Positions 7,066-15,153 are shown, counted from the first letter of the stretch. The stretch: 23,033 bases of DNA from Oscillospiraceae bacterium (GCA_019413245.1 DXNX01000022.1:1-23033), one strand, 5' to 3'. Numbers and translations are program-made. Notes: generated by a model from the letters alone, not told the origin.

Positions 7066-7097
7066 GCTGTCTGCGGTAAAAGCAGACAGCTTTTTTG
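7066..7097 (+). terminator. Intrinsic terminator after the ATP-grasp gene
   Basis: A perfect 9-bp stem, GCTGTCTGC (7066-7074) with GCAGACAGC (7082-7090), a 7-nt loop and six T residues. It starts 14 nt after the stop codon. Confidence 0.93.
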
Positions 7098-7182
7098 TTG
7101 CATTTTCACAGAGATATTCGTTCGGAATTGTAAATCTTTGCCGGAAACATACCGTTTGGCCGCAGTTTTCGCGTTTTTGCTG

Positions 7183-7212
7183 TTTACAGCGCTGCGTCGG
7201 CAGGTGTAAAAT
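7183..7212 (+). promoter_or_regulatory. Promoter of the SGNH lipoprotein gene
   Basis: TTTACA (7183-7188) and TAAAAT (7207-7212) are separated by 18 nt. The start of transcription should be near 7219, giving a leader of about 38 nt with a GGAGAGGAG ribosome-binding site before the ATG at 7257. Confidence 0.65.
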
Positions 7213-7256
7213 GGAGGCATTCCATAAAATCTGCCAACCCGGAGAGGAGATGCGTC

Positions 7257-8993
7257 ATGAAGTCTTCCCTTTGTAAAGTGCTGGCTGCCAGCCTGGCCCT
7301 CTGCCTGATGGCCGGCTGCGCCGGGCAGGAGGCCGGTATGGCCAGTCCCGAAACGGCCGAAACCGCTGTGACCGCCGCCCCTGTGGCACAGACCCTGCAA
7401 ACACCGGACCCGGCCGCTGTGGCCGACGGCACGGTACTGGCTGCCACGGAGGATGCCGGGCGTTCCTATGTGGACGAGACACTGTTTATCGGAGATTCCA
7501 ACACGGCACGGTACATGATGTACGCCGACGAAACCGGCAATGCCTTCACATCCCTGAAAAACAACATCGGCGTGGTGAGCATGGGCGTGGGCGCCATCAC
7601 CACCCTGAAATGTGAGCAATTCAAGGGCGACAGCCAGATGTACACCATTCCTGATGCGGTGGCCAAGCTCAAGCCCCGGCGCATCATCATCGGTTTTGGC
7701 ACCAACAACCTGGGAGGTACCTCCACCGACGCCACCAGCTTCATCAAAACATACCGGGAAGGCTTGCAGGCTATAGAAAAGGCCTGGCCCTATGCGGAGA
7801 TCATCGTAAGCGCCATTCCGCCGCTGGATCAGCAGCGGGAGAACACCCGGCTGGATATGGTCCAGGTAGATGCCTACAATGCAGCCCTGGTGCAGATGTG
7901 CGAGGAGGAAGGATACCGCTTCCTCAATTCCACCGAAGTACTGCGGGATGAGACCACCGGCTGGGCCAAGAAGGATTACACCCTTTCGGACGGCGTCCAT
8001 CTTTCCAAGGTGGCGGTGACCGCCTACTTCAACTATGTTCGCACCCATGCCAGCCAGACCCCGGACCAGCGGCCCCAGCCTTTGGGGACCATCCCCGAGC
8101 CGGACGGCGTGCCGTTGGGCCTGATCACCTCCGACCCCATCGCTGTACGGGGCGCCAAGGTTCCGGTGGAATTTGTGAGTACTGAAGGCGGTTCCATCAG
8201 CGGCTCCACCAGCCAGATGGTCAAAAAAGGCGGCACCTGCTCCACCGTGACCGCGGTGCCCAAGGAGGGCTGGAAGTTTGCCTACTGGTCGGCGTCCATC
8301 GGGTCCGCCGGGTCCGGCAGTTCCCTCACCTTCACTGTGCCTTCCAACGCCGATGCTGGCGGTGTGGTTGTGACTGCCCACTTTGAACCGGCCGCCCACG
8401 AACACAACTATGTGGAAGTGGAAGGAAGCCGCAAGGAGCCCACCTGTGAGGAAAAGGGCTATGTGAAAGAAGCCTGCAGCATCTGCGGAGAAGTACAGGA
8501 ACGGGAGCTGGACGCCCTGGGCCATAAGTATGACGGCGGCAATGTAACCCAGGAACCGCAGCCCGGTGTGGCAGGTGTGCGCACCTACACCTGCACGGTG
8601 TGCGGCAAACAATACACCGAGGAAATCGCGGCGCTGGAGGTCGTTCCTTCCGCACCGCCCTCTCCCCCACCTTCTACGCCGCCCACCGATCCCGGCGGAA
8701 ATGAAGGCGGCGAGACCACACCTCCCCCCGAGACCAGCCAGCCCAATCCCGATCCGGGTGAAGGTGGTGGTGAAGGAACGGGCGAAGGCAGCGGAGAAAC
8801 AACACTCCCTACGGATACTCCTGACGGCGGCGCGACCGAACCCCCTCTGTCCACGGATAATCCCGAAGGCGGCGAAATCGAATCCCCGCCCCCCACTGAA
8901 ACCACTGATCCCGTCGCACCGGACCCCAGTCCGGAAACCGCCACGGAGGAGCCACAGACAGAATCTCTGCCTGCTGAAGTCCCCGCAGAATAA
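7257..8993 (+). CDS. Multidomain SGNH/GDSL-hydrolase lipoprotein with Pro/Thr/Gly/Glu-rich tail
   Basis: This 578-residue protein has a lipoprotein signal peptide with the lipobox MAGC, so Cys21 should be lipid-anchored outside the membrane. An SGNH-hydrolase domain follows (about residues 65-270): block I FIGDSNTARY with the nucleophile Ser81, block III GTNN (148-151), and block V DGVH with Asp245 and His248, a complete triad. Residues about 300-378 look like a divergent InlB-type repeat (KKGGTCSTVTAVPKEGWKF, then VTAHF). Residues about 380-460 carry two Cys-rich modules with CxxCG (CSICGE, CTVCGK) around an LGH motif, common in surface proteins of gut clostridia. From about 463 a disordered tail of Pro, Thr, Gly and Glu runs to the end, with no LPxTG or membrane anchor. 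It may deacylate or acylate cell-wall or dietary glycans, but the substrate is unknown. It is a single-gene unit. Confidence 0.88.
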   Translation: MKSSLCKVLAASLALCLMAGCAGQEAGMASPETAETAVTAAPVAQTLQTPDPAAVADGTVLAATEDAGRSYVDETLFIGDSNTARYMMYADETGNAFTSLKNNIGVVSMGVGAITTLKCEQFKGDSQMYTIPDAVAKLKPRRIIIGFGTNNLGGTSTDATSFIKTYREGLQAIEKAWPYAEIIVSAIPPLDQQRENTRLDMVQVDAYNAALVQMCEEEGYRFLNSTEVLRDETTGWAKKDYTLSDGVHLSKVAVTAYFNYVRTHASQTPDQRPQPLGTIPEPDGVPLGLITSDPIAVRGAKVPVEFVSTEGGSISGSTSQMVKKGGTCSTVTAVPKEGWKFAYWSASIGSAGSGSSLTFTVPSNADAGGVVVTAHFEPAAHEHNYVEVEGSRKEPTCEEKGYVKEACSICGEVQERELDALGHKYDGGNVTQEPQPGVAGVRTYTCTVCGKQYTEEIAALEVVPSAPPSPPPSTPPTDPGGNEGGETTPPPETSQPNPDPGEGGGEGTGEGSGETTLPTDTPDGGATEPPLSTDNPEGGEIESPPPTETTDPVAPDPSPETATEEPQTESLPAEVPAE

Positions 8994-9020
8994 CCCCACA
9001 GTCTGAAAAACAGCGTTCGC

Positions 9021-9053
9021 CCTTCCCCCTGCCTGCCAGGGGGAAGGCTTTTC
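9021..9053 (+). terminator. Intrinsic terminator after the lipoprotein gene
   Basis: CCTTCCCCCTG (9021-9031) pairs with CAGGGGGAAGG (9037-9047), an 11-bp GC-rich stem with a 5-nt loop, followed by CTTTTCTGT. The T-tract is short, so some read-through into the ABC gene 30 nt downstream is possible. No separate promoter for that gene is visible. Confidence 0.8.
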
Positions 9054-9080
9054 TGTCAAAAAAGGAAGGAATCATTGTAT

Positions 9081-10844
9081 ATGGACCAGAAAACCAAAAA
9101 CTCGGGCCGCATTTCCCGCTTTTTGCCCTATCTGATGCGGTACAAGGGCATTCTTCTGTTTGATTTGTTCTGCGCAGCACTGACCACGTTATGTGACATT
9201 GTGCTGCCGGCCATCATGCGGTACCTGACCAATGCCGCCACCGACCCGTCGGTGGTGCTGACCGTGGCCACGGTGGGCAAGCTGGCCGGGCTGTACCTGG
9301 TACTGCGCATCATTGACGGCGCCGCCAGCTATTACATGTCCGGCACCGGCCACATCATGGGCGTGTACATCGAGACCGATATGCGCCGGGATGCCTTCGC
9401 CCATCTGCAGCGGCTGAGCCACACCTACTACAACAACACCAAGGTTGGCCAGATCATGGGCCGCATCACCAACGACCTGTTTGATGTGACCGAGTTTGCC
9501 CACCACTGCCCCGAGGAATTCTTTATTGCCGCCATCAAGATCGTGGCCTCCTTTGTGATCCTGTGCGGAGCCAGCGTGCCCCTGACCCTCATTGTCTTTG
9601 TCTGTGTGCCGCTGATGATGGTGGTCAGCGTGCGGCTGAATCTGCGGCTGCGGGCAGCCTTCCGCAAACAGCGGTTCCAGATCGGTGAGCTGAACGCTTC
9701 CATTGAGGACAGCCTGCTTGGCCAGCGGGTGGTCAAAGCCTTTGCCGCCGAAGAACAGGAAAAGGACAAGTTCGAGGTGGGCAATCAGGCGTTCCAGACC
9801 ATCAAGAAAAAGACCTACCACGCCATGGCCGCCTTCAACACTTCCACCCGCCTGTTCGACGGTCTGATGTATCTGGTGGTCATCGTGGCCGGCGGCCTGT
9901 TCCTGGTGTATGATAAGACCAGTGCCGGCGACCTGGTGGCTTATGTACTGTATGTATCCACCCTGATTGCCACCATCCGCCGCATTGTGGAGTTTGCCGA
10001 GCAGTTCCAGCGGGGCGTGACCGGCATCGAACGTTTCTTTGAGATCATGGACACCCCGGTGGAGATCGAGGCTGCCCCCAACGCCAAGCCCCTGCAGGTG
10101 GACAAGGGCGGCATCGAGTTCCAGGACGTGAGTTTTGAGTATCCCGACGACCACAACAAGGTACTGCGCCATGTGAACCTGCGCATACGCCCGGGCGAAA
10201 ACCTGGCCCTGGTCGGCCCTTCCGGCGGCGGCAAGACCACCCTGTGCAACCTGATCCCCCGCTTCTATGATGTGACCGGCGGCCGCATCCTCATTGACGG
10301 ACAGGACATCCGCCAGGTCACCCTGCACAGCCTACGGGAAGCCATCGGCGTGGTGCAGCAGGATGTGTATCTGTTCAGCGGCACGGTGGCGGAAAACATT
10401 GCTTACGGCAAGCCCGGCGCTACCCGTGAGGAGATCGAGCAGGCCGCCCGTCTGGCCGGTGCCGACGGCTTTGTACGGGAACTGAAGAACGGCTACGATA
10501 CCTATGTGGGCGAGCGCGGCGTCAAACTCAGCGGCGGGCAGAAGCAGCGCATCTCCATCGCCCGGGTCTTTTTGAAGAACCCGCCCATCCTGCTGCTGGA
10601 CGAAGCCACCAGCGCCCTGGACAACGAGAGCGAGATTCTGGTGGGCCAGAGTCTGGACGCCCTGGCCAAGGGGCGCACCACTCTGACCATTGCCCACCGC
10701 CTGACCACCATCAAGAATGCCGACCGCATCCTGGTACTGGGCAAGGACGGCATCGAGGAGGAAGGCACCCACGATCAGCTGCTGGCCATGAAGGGCATCT
10801 ACTATCGCCTGTGGAACGGTCTGGTCAGCGGCCAGACCTTGTAA
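9081..10844 (+). CDS. ABC exporter half-transporter (fused permease and ATPase)
   Basis: The 587-residue protein has the MsbA/MdlB-type layout: six membrane segments within about residues 15-310, then an ATPase. The ATPase carries Walker A GPSGGGKTT (about 379-387), signature LSGGQKQR (about 483-490), Walker B ILLLDEATSALD (about 502-513) and the H-switch IAHRLTT. An LPAIMRYLTNAATD segment follows the first helix. Such half-transporters dimerise and export lipids, drugs or peptides; no peptidase domain is present, so it is not a bacteriocin-type exporter. The ATG at 9081 has AAGGAAGGA about 10 nt upstream; an in-frame TTG at 9075 is too close. There is no second half-transporter gene beside it, so a homodimer or a distant partner is likely. 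The substrate is unknown. Confidence 0.94.
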   Translation: MDQKTKNSGRISRFLPYLMRYKGILLFDLFCAALTTLCDIVLPAIMRYLTNAATDPSVVLTVATVGKLAGLYLVLRIIDGAASYYMSGTGHIMGVYIETDMRRDAFAHLQRLSHTYYNNTKVGQIMGRITNDLFDVTEFAHHCPEEFFIAAIKIVASFVILCGASVPLTLIVFVCVPLMMVVSVRLNLRLRAAFRKQRFQIGELNASIEDSLLGQRVVKAFAAEEQEKDKFEVGNQAFQTIKKKTYHAMAAFNTSTRLFDGLMYLVVIVAGGLFLVYDKTSAGDLVAYVLYVSTLIATIRRIVEFAEQFQRGVTGIERFFEIMDTPVEIEAAPNAKPLQVDKGGIEFQDVSFEYPDDHNKVLRHVNLRIRPGENLALVGPSGGGKTTLCNLIPRFYDVTGGRILIDGQDIRQVTLHSLREAIGVVQQDVYLFSGTVAENIAYGKPGATREEIEQAARLAGADGFVRELKNGYDTYVGERGVKLSGGQKQRISIARVFLKNPPILLLDEATSALDNESEILVGQSLDALAKGRTTLTIAHRLTTIKNADRILVLGKDGIEEEGTHDQLLAMKGIYYRLWNGLVSGQTL

Positions 10845-10862
10845 AAAGTCAAGAGATAAATC

Positions 10863-10967
10863 GCGCGGGTTGCCCCCGTTTTTGCACAAAGTTTCGGCTG
10901 CGTTTTGGTGCGCTTTGCCGAAGCTGTCCTGTGCAGGGGGACCCGCGCTTGTTTTTTGCTTTTTTTG
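10863..10967 (+). terminator. Very long bulged hairpin with U-tract (terminator or structured RNA) after the ABC gene
   Basis: An 86-nt arm-to-arm structure (10863-10948) is built of nested pairs: GCGCGGGT/ACCCGCGC, CCCCC/GGGGG, TGCACA/TGTGCA, TTCGGC/GCCGAA and GCG/CGC, with small bulges between them. That is about 28 base pairs in all. The U-tract TTGTTTTTTGCTTTTTTT follows directly. It certainly can end transcription from the ABC gene, but it is far longer than the simple terminators elsewhere in the window. Confidence 0.8.
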
Positions 10968-10977
10968 TGTGTATGAT
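10949..10977 (+). promoter_or_regulatory. Promoter of malQ, embedded in the upstream terminator U-tract
   Basis: TTGTTT (10949-10954) and TATGAT (10972-10977) are 17 nt apart. The -35 box lies inside the U-tract of the preceding hairpin. The transcript would start near 10984 and have a leader of about 26 nt. Confidence 0.6.
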
Positions 10978-11009
10978 GGGAAACAGAACTCAAGAAAGGC
11001 GGAATCAGA

Positions 11010-12578
11010 TTGACTCGTTCCAGTGGTATTCTTTTACATATTTCCAGCCTGCCTTCCAACAGCGGCATCGGCACTATGGGGCGCGAAGCCCGCAAATTTG
11101 TGGATTTTCTGGCTCTGGCCGGGCAGAAATACTGGCAGATTTTGCCGGTATGCCCCACCAGCTACGGTGACAGCCCTTACCAGTCTTTTTCGACTTTTGC
11201 AGGGAATCCCTATTTCATTGATCTGGACCTGCTGGCCAAAGACGGCCTGCTGAAGCCCGAGGAATACAAGGACATCGACTGGGGCGGCAGCCCTGACCAG
11301 GTGGACTACGCCGCCATCTATACCAACCGGTATCCGGTGCTGCACAAGGCCTGCGCCCGACTGCTGGCCTCCCCCACGGCCGACTATCTGGATTTTTGCC
11401 GGAAAAATGATTTCTGGCTGCCGGACTATGCCCTGTTCATGGCCCTGAAAGGCGCTCACAAGGGCGCCGCCTGGCACGACTGGGAGCCGGAACTGGTGCG
11501 GCGTGAACCTGCTGCTCTGGAAGAGGCCCGCCGCACCTGCGCCGATGAGATTGGCTTCTGGCAGGCGGTCCAGTACCTGTTCTTCAAGCAGTGGGCGGCC
11601 CTGAAGACTTACGCCAACGAGAAGGGCGTACAGATTATCGGGGATCTGCCCATTTATGTGGCCGCCGACAGCGTGGATGTGTGGGCCAGCCCGGAAGAAT
11701 TCCAACTGGATGAGGACCTGCTGCCCACCGAGGTGGCCGGCTGTCCGCCGGATGCTTTTTCGGCCACCGGTCAGCTGTGGGGCAACCCGCTGTACGACTG
11801 GGACGAGATGAAGAAAAACGGCTACTCCTGGTGGGTACGCCGCATCCGCCATACCTGCGACATTTACGATGTGGTGCGCATTGACCACTTCCGCGGATTT
11901 GCCGGGTATTATGCCATTCCCTACGGCGACGACACTGCCGTCGGCGGACGCTGGCGCACCGGTCCGGGCATCGACCTGTTCCGCACCATTGAGCGGGAGC
12001 TGGGCCGTCGGGAGATCATCGCTGAAGATCTGGGTTATCTGACCCCGGATGTGTACGAACTGCTGGAAGCCACCGGCTATCCCGGCATGAAGGTGCTGGA
12101 ATTTGCCTTTGACAGCCGGGACGGCGGCGGGTATCTGCCCCACAGCTATCCCCGCACCTGCGTGGCTTACACCGGCACCCACGACAATGAGCCGGCCAAC
12201 GGCTGGTTTGCCAACACCAACGAATACGCCCGCGCCCGGGCAGTGGATTACCTGCAGCTGAACGAATCCGAAGGCTATAACTGGGGCATGCTGCGGGGCA
12301 TCTGGTCCAGCGTGGCAGACCTGGCCATCGTACAGGCCCAGGATATTCTGGGCCTGGGGTGCGAAGCCCGGATGAATACCCCTTCCGTTCCCAGCGGCAA
12401 CTGGAGCTGGCGGGCCCGCCCCGGCGTTTTTACCCATGAGCTGGCCAAGAAACTCCGCCATCTGACCGAAATTTACGGCCGCACCGACTTCTGGGATGTG
12501 TTCCCGGAGGAAGTTCCCGAAGAGGACGAAGCGGAAGAGGCTGACGACGCCCCGGCAAAGACCACCGAAAAAGAGTAA
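11010..12578 (+). CDS. malQ: 4-alpha-glucanotransferase (amylomaltase, GH77)
   Basis: MalQ moves alpha-1,4-glucan chains between maltodextrins and releases glucose, working in the cytoplasm in glycogen, starch and maltose use. The 522-residue protein starts RSSGILLHISSLPSNSGIGTMG, the normal GH77 N-terminus. The catalytic residues are visible: nucleophile Asp292 in VRIDHFRGF, acid/base Glu339 in IIAEDLG, and Asp392 in TGTHDNEP. These positions nearly match those of Thermus amylomaltase, so the core is the short type without the N-terminal extension of Escherichia coli MalQ. Start is TTG at 11010 with AAAGGCGG about 7 nt upstream; no ATG fits. The last 25 residues are an acidic tail (EEVPEEDEAEEADD), beyond the usual end of the family. 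The gene meets the flippase gene head-on with 6 bp between stop codons. Confidence 0.96.
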   Translation: MTRSSGILLHISSLPSNSGIGTMGREARKFVDFLALAGQKYWQILPVCPTSYGDSPYQSFSTFAGNPYFIDLDLLAKDGLLKPEEYKDIDWGGSPDQVDYAAIYTNRYPVLHKACARLLASPTADYLDFCRKNDFWLPDYALFMALKGAHKGAAWHDWEPELVRREPAALEEARRTCADEIGFWQAVQYLFFKQWAALKTYANEKGVQIIGDLPIYVAADSVDVWASPEEFQLDEDLLPTEVAGCPPDAFSATGQLWGNPLYDWDEMKKNGYSWWVRRIRHTCDIYDVVRIDHFRGFAGYYAIPYGDDTAVGGRWRTGPGIDLFRTIERELGRREIIAEDLGYLTPDVYELLEATGYPGMKVLEFAFDSRDGGGYLPHSYPRTCVAYTGTHDNEPANGWFANTNEYARARAVDYLQLNESEGYNWGMLRGIWSSVADLAIVQAQDILGLGCEARMNTPSVPSGNWSWRARPGVFTHELAKKLRHLTEIYGRTDFWDVFPEEVPEEDEAEEADDAPAKTTEKE

Positions 12579-12584
12579 GCAACA

Positions 12585-14105
12585 TCAGGATTCTGGCCGC
12601 CCGGTGCCCAGCCGCACCATGGCGGCTTTATTTTTGTGCCAGGCCAACAGCAAAGGAATCCCCGCCCCCAGGGCAAACACCGTCATCTCGGCGCCCAGGC
12701 TCCAGGCAGTGTCCGGCAAAAACCGGCGCAGCCACAATACCGGCGTCAGTCCGATGCCCGCCACCGCCGCCGGCAGTATGAACCAGGCTGCCCAGTCCGG
12801 CTTCATGTCGGCGCAATGGAGCATGCGGTGCAGATTCAGCATGCAGGTCAGCAGGTTGGAGGCCGCCATGACCGCCAGGAAACCGGCCATACCGTACCGG
12901 GGAATCAGCACCGACATGGTCAGGATGCGCAACGCCGAGTCCAGAATAGAATACCGGAAGGTAGCCATCTGCTCCCCCATACCTTTCAGGATACCATCCA
13001 CCATGCTTTCCAGGTACATGAACGGAGCGATGAATCCCAGCACCCGCATATACTGCCCCACCGATTCCTCATGATACAGCAGCATGGCCAGGGGTTCCCC
13101 GAACAGCACCAGTCCCGCCCCTGCCAGCACCGAGAACAGCCCCGTCAGTGCCATAGCCGTATGGATGAGCCGGGCCTGAGCTGCCTTGTCCCGCCGGGCT
13201 CCGGCCCGGGCGATTTCCGGCATGAGCAAGCCGGACAGGGCCGCCAGCACCGAGAACGGGAAAAAAATCAGGGGCATGGCCATCCCCTTGACCGCGCCGT
13301 ACTGAGTCACAGCGGCAGCGCGCTCCCCCATATACAGCGTCAGGCACAAGGGAATCAGGCTGCTTTCAATGGCCTGCAAGCCGCTGGCCAGCAATCGGCT
13401 GCCGCACACCGGCAGGGCGATGCCGAACAGTTCCCGCCGGGTGAAGCCTCTGGCCGGGTCCCCCGGCTGCGGCCGGAACGCCGGTTCCCGCCGGGCAAAC
13501 AACGCCATAAGCAGGCAGGAAACAGCCTCGCTCACCGTGTTGCCCAGAAGCACCGCTCCACAGGCATACCCTGGCCCCCAGGCTGCCAGACGGGACAGGG
13601 CAAAAGCGGCCACCGCCATGCGCACCAGCTGTTCAACCATCTGAGAGGTAACGTTGGGTTCCACCCGCCGCCGGGCCAGGAAGCATCCGCGCAGCGCCCC
13701 CGCCACCGCCATAAACGGCAGACTGGGCGCCAGGATCCGCAGTCCCAGCTCTGCCCGGGCGTCGTGGAGCATCCAGTGGGCTACCGGTTCGGCCAGGGCT
13801 ACCTGTGCCAGCATGGCCAGGGTGCCGAAACAGGCCGCCGCGCTGACCAGTCCCCACAGGGTGGGAGCCATCCCCCGCCCCCGGGCCAGGCTCTGCGCCG
13901 CCAGTTTGGTGGAGGCTACATTGACCCCCGCCGTGGCCAGTGCGGTAAACACCGCATACACCGCCAGGATCAGCTGGTACAGCCCCATGCCTTCGCCGCC
14001 CAGCCACCCCGCAATGTACACGCGGAACACCATGCCCAGCACCCGCAGGCCAAAGCCTGCCGCCGTGAGCAGCGCCGCGTTTTTCAGATAGGTCCTGAGC
14101 CGCAT
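12585..14105 (-). CDS. spoVB: SpoVB-like lipid-linked oligosaccharide flippase (MVF/MATE-type)
   Basis: The 506-residue integral membrane protein belongs to the SpoVB/MurJ-like polysaccharide flippase family. Its N-terminus (LRTYLKNAALLTAAGFGLRVLGMVFRVYI, read in two parts) is typical, as are WLGGEGMGLYQL, TAGVNVASTKLAAQ and the repeated long hydrophobic segments, about 14 in total. Members move lipid-linked peptidoglycan or other sugar precursors across the membrane; in Bacillus SpoVB acts in spore cortex formation. The same minus frame is open far upstream through unrelated genes, giving a false 1104-codon reading. I chose the ATG at 14105 because AAAGGGGA lies 8 nt before it, while the ATG at 14114 would abut that site. 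SpoVB itself versus another flippase of the family cannot be settled. No clear minus-strand promoter was found, and no terminator fits before malQ. Confidence 0.85.
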   Translation of the reverse strand: MRLRTYLKNAALLTAAGFGLRVLGMVFRVYIAGWLGGEGMGLYQLILAVYAVFTALATAGVNVASTKLAAQSLARGRGMAPTLWGLVSAAACFGTLAMLAQVALAEPVAHWMLHDARAELGLRILAPSLPFMAVAGALRGCFLARRRVEPNVTSQMVEQLVRMAVAAFALSRLAAWGPGYACGAVLLGNTVSEAVSCLLMALFARREPAFRPQPGDPARGFTRRELFGIALPVCGSRLLASGLQAIESSLIPLCLTLYMGERAAAVTQYGAVKGMAMPLIFFPFSVLAALSGLLMPEIARAGARRDKAAQARLIHTAMALTGLFSVLAGAGLVLFGEPLAMLLYHEESVGQYMRVLGFIAPFMYLESMVDGILKGMGEQMATFRYSILDSALRILTMSVLIPRYGMAGFLAVMAASNLLTCMLNLHRMLHCADMKPDWAAWFILPAAVAGIGLTPVLWLRRFLPDTAWSLGAEMTVFALGAGIPLLLAWHKNKAAMVRLGTGRPES

Positions 14106-14170
14106 GTCGGCCATCCCCTTTCCCGTTGTGGTCCTGTTGGGGATATATGCGCGGGCCGCCCGGTCTATGC

Positions 14171-14199
14171 TTGCCGCCGTCCCGGCTGCATGGTAAAAT
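14171..14199 (+). promoter_or_regulatory. Promoter of punA with extended -10
   Basis: TTGCCG (14171-14176) and TAAAAT (14194-14199) are 17 nt apart, with TGG before the -10 box giving an extended -10. The start near 14206 leaves a leader of about 26 nt with an AGAGAGG site before the ATG at 14232. Confidence 0.7.
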
Positions 14200-14231
14200 A
14201 AGGGCAACAACATAAAGAGAGGTATTGCCTT

Positions 14232-15053
14232 ATGTCTCAACTGGAAACCATCCGCACCGCCGCTGCGTATCTGCGTGACCGTCTGCCCGAGGCCCCCGAA
14301 ATCGCTCTGGTCCTGGGTTCCGGCCTGGGTGGGCTGGCCGACCGCATTGAAAACCCGGTGTACATCCCCTACGGCGAAGTACCGGGCTTCCCCATTTCCA
14401 CCGCGCCGGGCCACGCAGGCCGTTTTGTGGCCGGTAAACTGGCGGGGCGTTCCGTGCTTTGCATGCAGGGCCGGTTCCACTACTATGAAGGCCACGACAT
14501 GGCCGCCATTGCCCTGCCGGTACGGGTCATCAAGGCGCTGGGCTGCCGCGCCCTCATCCTGACCAACGCCGCCGGCGGTGTGAACTACGATTTCTCGGTG
14601 GGTGATTTCATGCTCATCACCGATCACATCAACTTCATGGGCGCCAACCCGCTGCGCGGTGCCAACGACGATGAAATCGGTCCCCGCTTCTGCGATATGA
14701 GCCGGGTCTATGATGCGGACCTGCAGAAGCTGGCCCGCACCGTGGCTGCCGAAAAGGGCCTGACCCTGCGGGAGGCTGTGTATCTGGGCTACATGGGTCC
14801 CAGCTACGAGACCCCCGCCGAGATCCGGGCATTCCGCACCCTGGGTGCCGACGCCGTGGGCATGAGCACCGTGCCCGAGGCCATCGCCGCCTCCCATTGC
14901 GGGCTGCCGGTGCTGGCCATGAGCCTGATCACCAACATGGCCGCCGGCATGACCGGCAAGCGCCTGTCCGGCGACGAAGTGATCGAGATTGCCAACCACC
15001 GCGGCCCCGTTTTCCAGGACCTGGTGGAGGGCATTGTGGCTGCGATGGGTTGA
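14232..15053 (+). CDS. punA: Purine-nucleoside phosphorylase (trimeric type)
   Basis: The enzyme splits inosine, guanosine and their deoxy forms with phosphate into the base and (deoxy)ribose-1-phosphate, in purine salvage. The 273-residue protein has the low-molecular-mass PNP pattern: LGSGLGGLAD (28-37), the phosphate-binding PGHAGRF (about 59-65), GRFHYYEGHD (about 79-88), TNAAGG, MGPSYETPAEIR with purine-site Glu193, VGMSTVPE, and ITNMAAGM with Asn235. The Glu and Asn combination points to 6-oxopurine specificity, not adenosine. Length is normal. It has its own promoter and is followed by a terminator about 70 nt after the stop. It is not next to other nucleoside genes in this window. Confidence 0.95.
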   Translation: MSQLETIRTAAAYLRDRLPEAPEIALVLGSGLGGLADRIENPVYIPYGEVPGFPISTAPGHAGRFVAGKLAGRSVLCMQGRFHYYEGHDMAAIALPVRVIKALGCRALILTNAAGGVNYDFSVGDFMLITDHINFMGANPLRGANDDEIGPRFCDMSRVYDADLQKLARTVAAEKGLTLREAVYLGYMGPSYETPAEIRAFRTLGADAVGMSTVPEAIAASHCGLPVLAMSLITNMAAGMTGKRLSGDEVIEIANHRGPVFQDLVEGIVAAMG

Positions 15054-15063
15054 TGCCCGGCCC

Positions 15064-15092
15064 TTGCTTTTTTGCACCAAACCATGTAGAAT
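15064..15092 (+). promoter_or_regulatory. Candidate promoter in the punA-mrp spacer
   Basis: TTGCTT (15064-15069) and TAGAAT (15087-15092) are 17 nt apart. It lies before the terminator at 15123-15153, so if it serves mrp the transcript must pass that terminator. A weaker pair (TTGCCT 15152-15157, CACAAT 15175-15180) lies after the terminator and could serve instead. Confidence 0.45.
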
Positions 15093-15122
15093 AGTTCTTG
15101 CCCGGCCACACCGGGCAGGCAG

Positions 15123-15153
15123 GCCCCGCCGGGGTTTTCCCGCGGGGCTTTTT
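15123..15153 (+). terminator. Intrinsic terminator between punA and mrp
   Basis: GCCCCGC (15123-15129) pairs with GCGGGGC (15142-15148), with an inner GGG/CCC stem, followed by five T residues. The stem can be extended outward across the U-tract by GCAGGCA (15115-15121) with TGCCTGC (15153-15159). A small GCCCGG/CCGGGC hairpin (15100-15116) lies just before it. Confidence 0.85.

Noticed and set aside
8640..8985. Repetitive codons in the lipoprotein tail as a separate repeat element
   Set aside because: The repetition is loose and follows the Pro/Thr/Gly/Glu-rich protein tail; no regular unit at the DNA level was seen.
7023..9059. Minus-strand frame of 678 codons opposite the lipoprotein gene
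   Set aside because: Antisense of a coding region with a clear signal peptide and SGNH motifs; it also runs through a promoter and two terminators.
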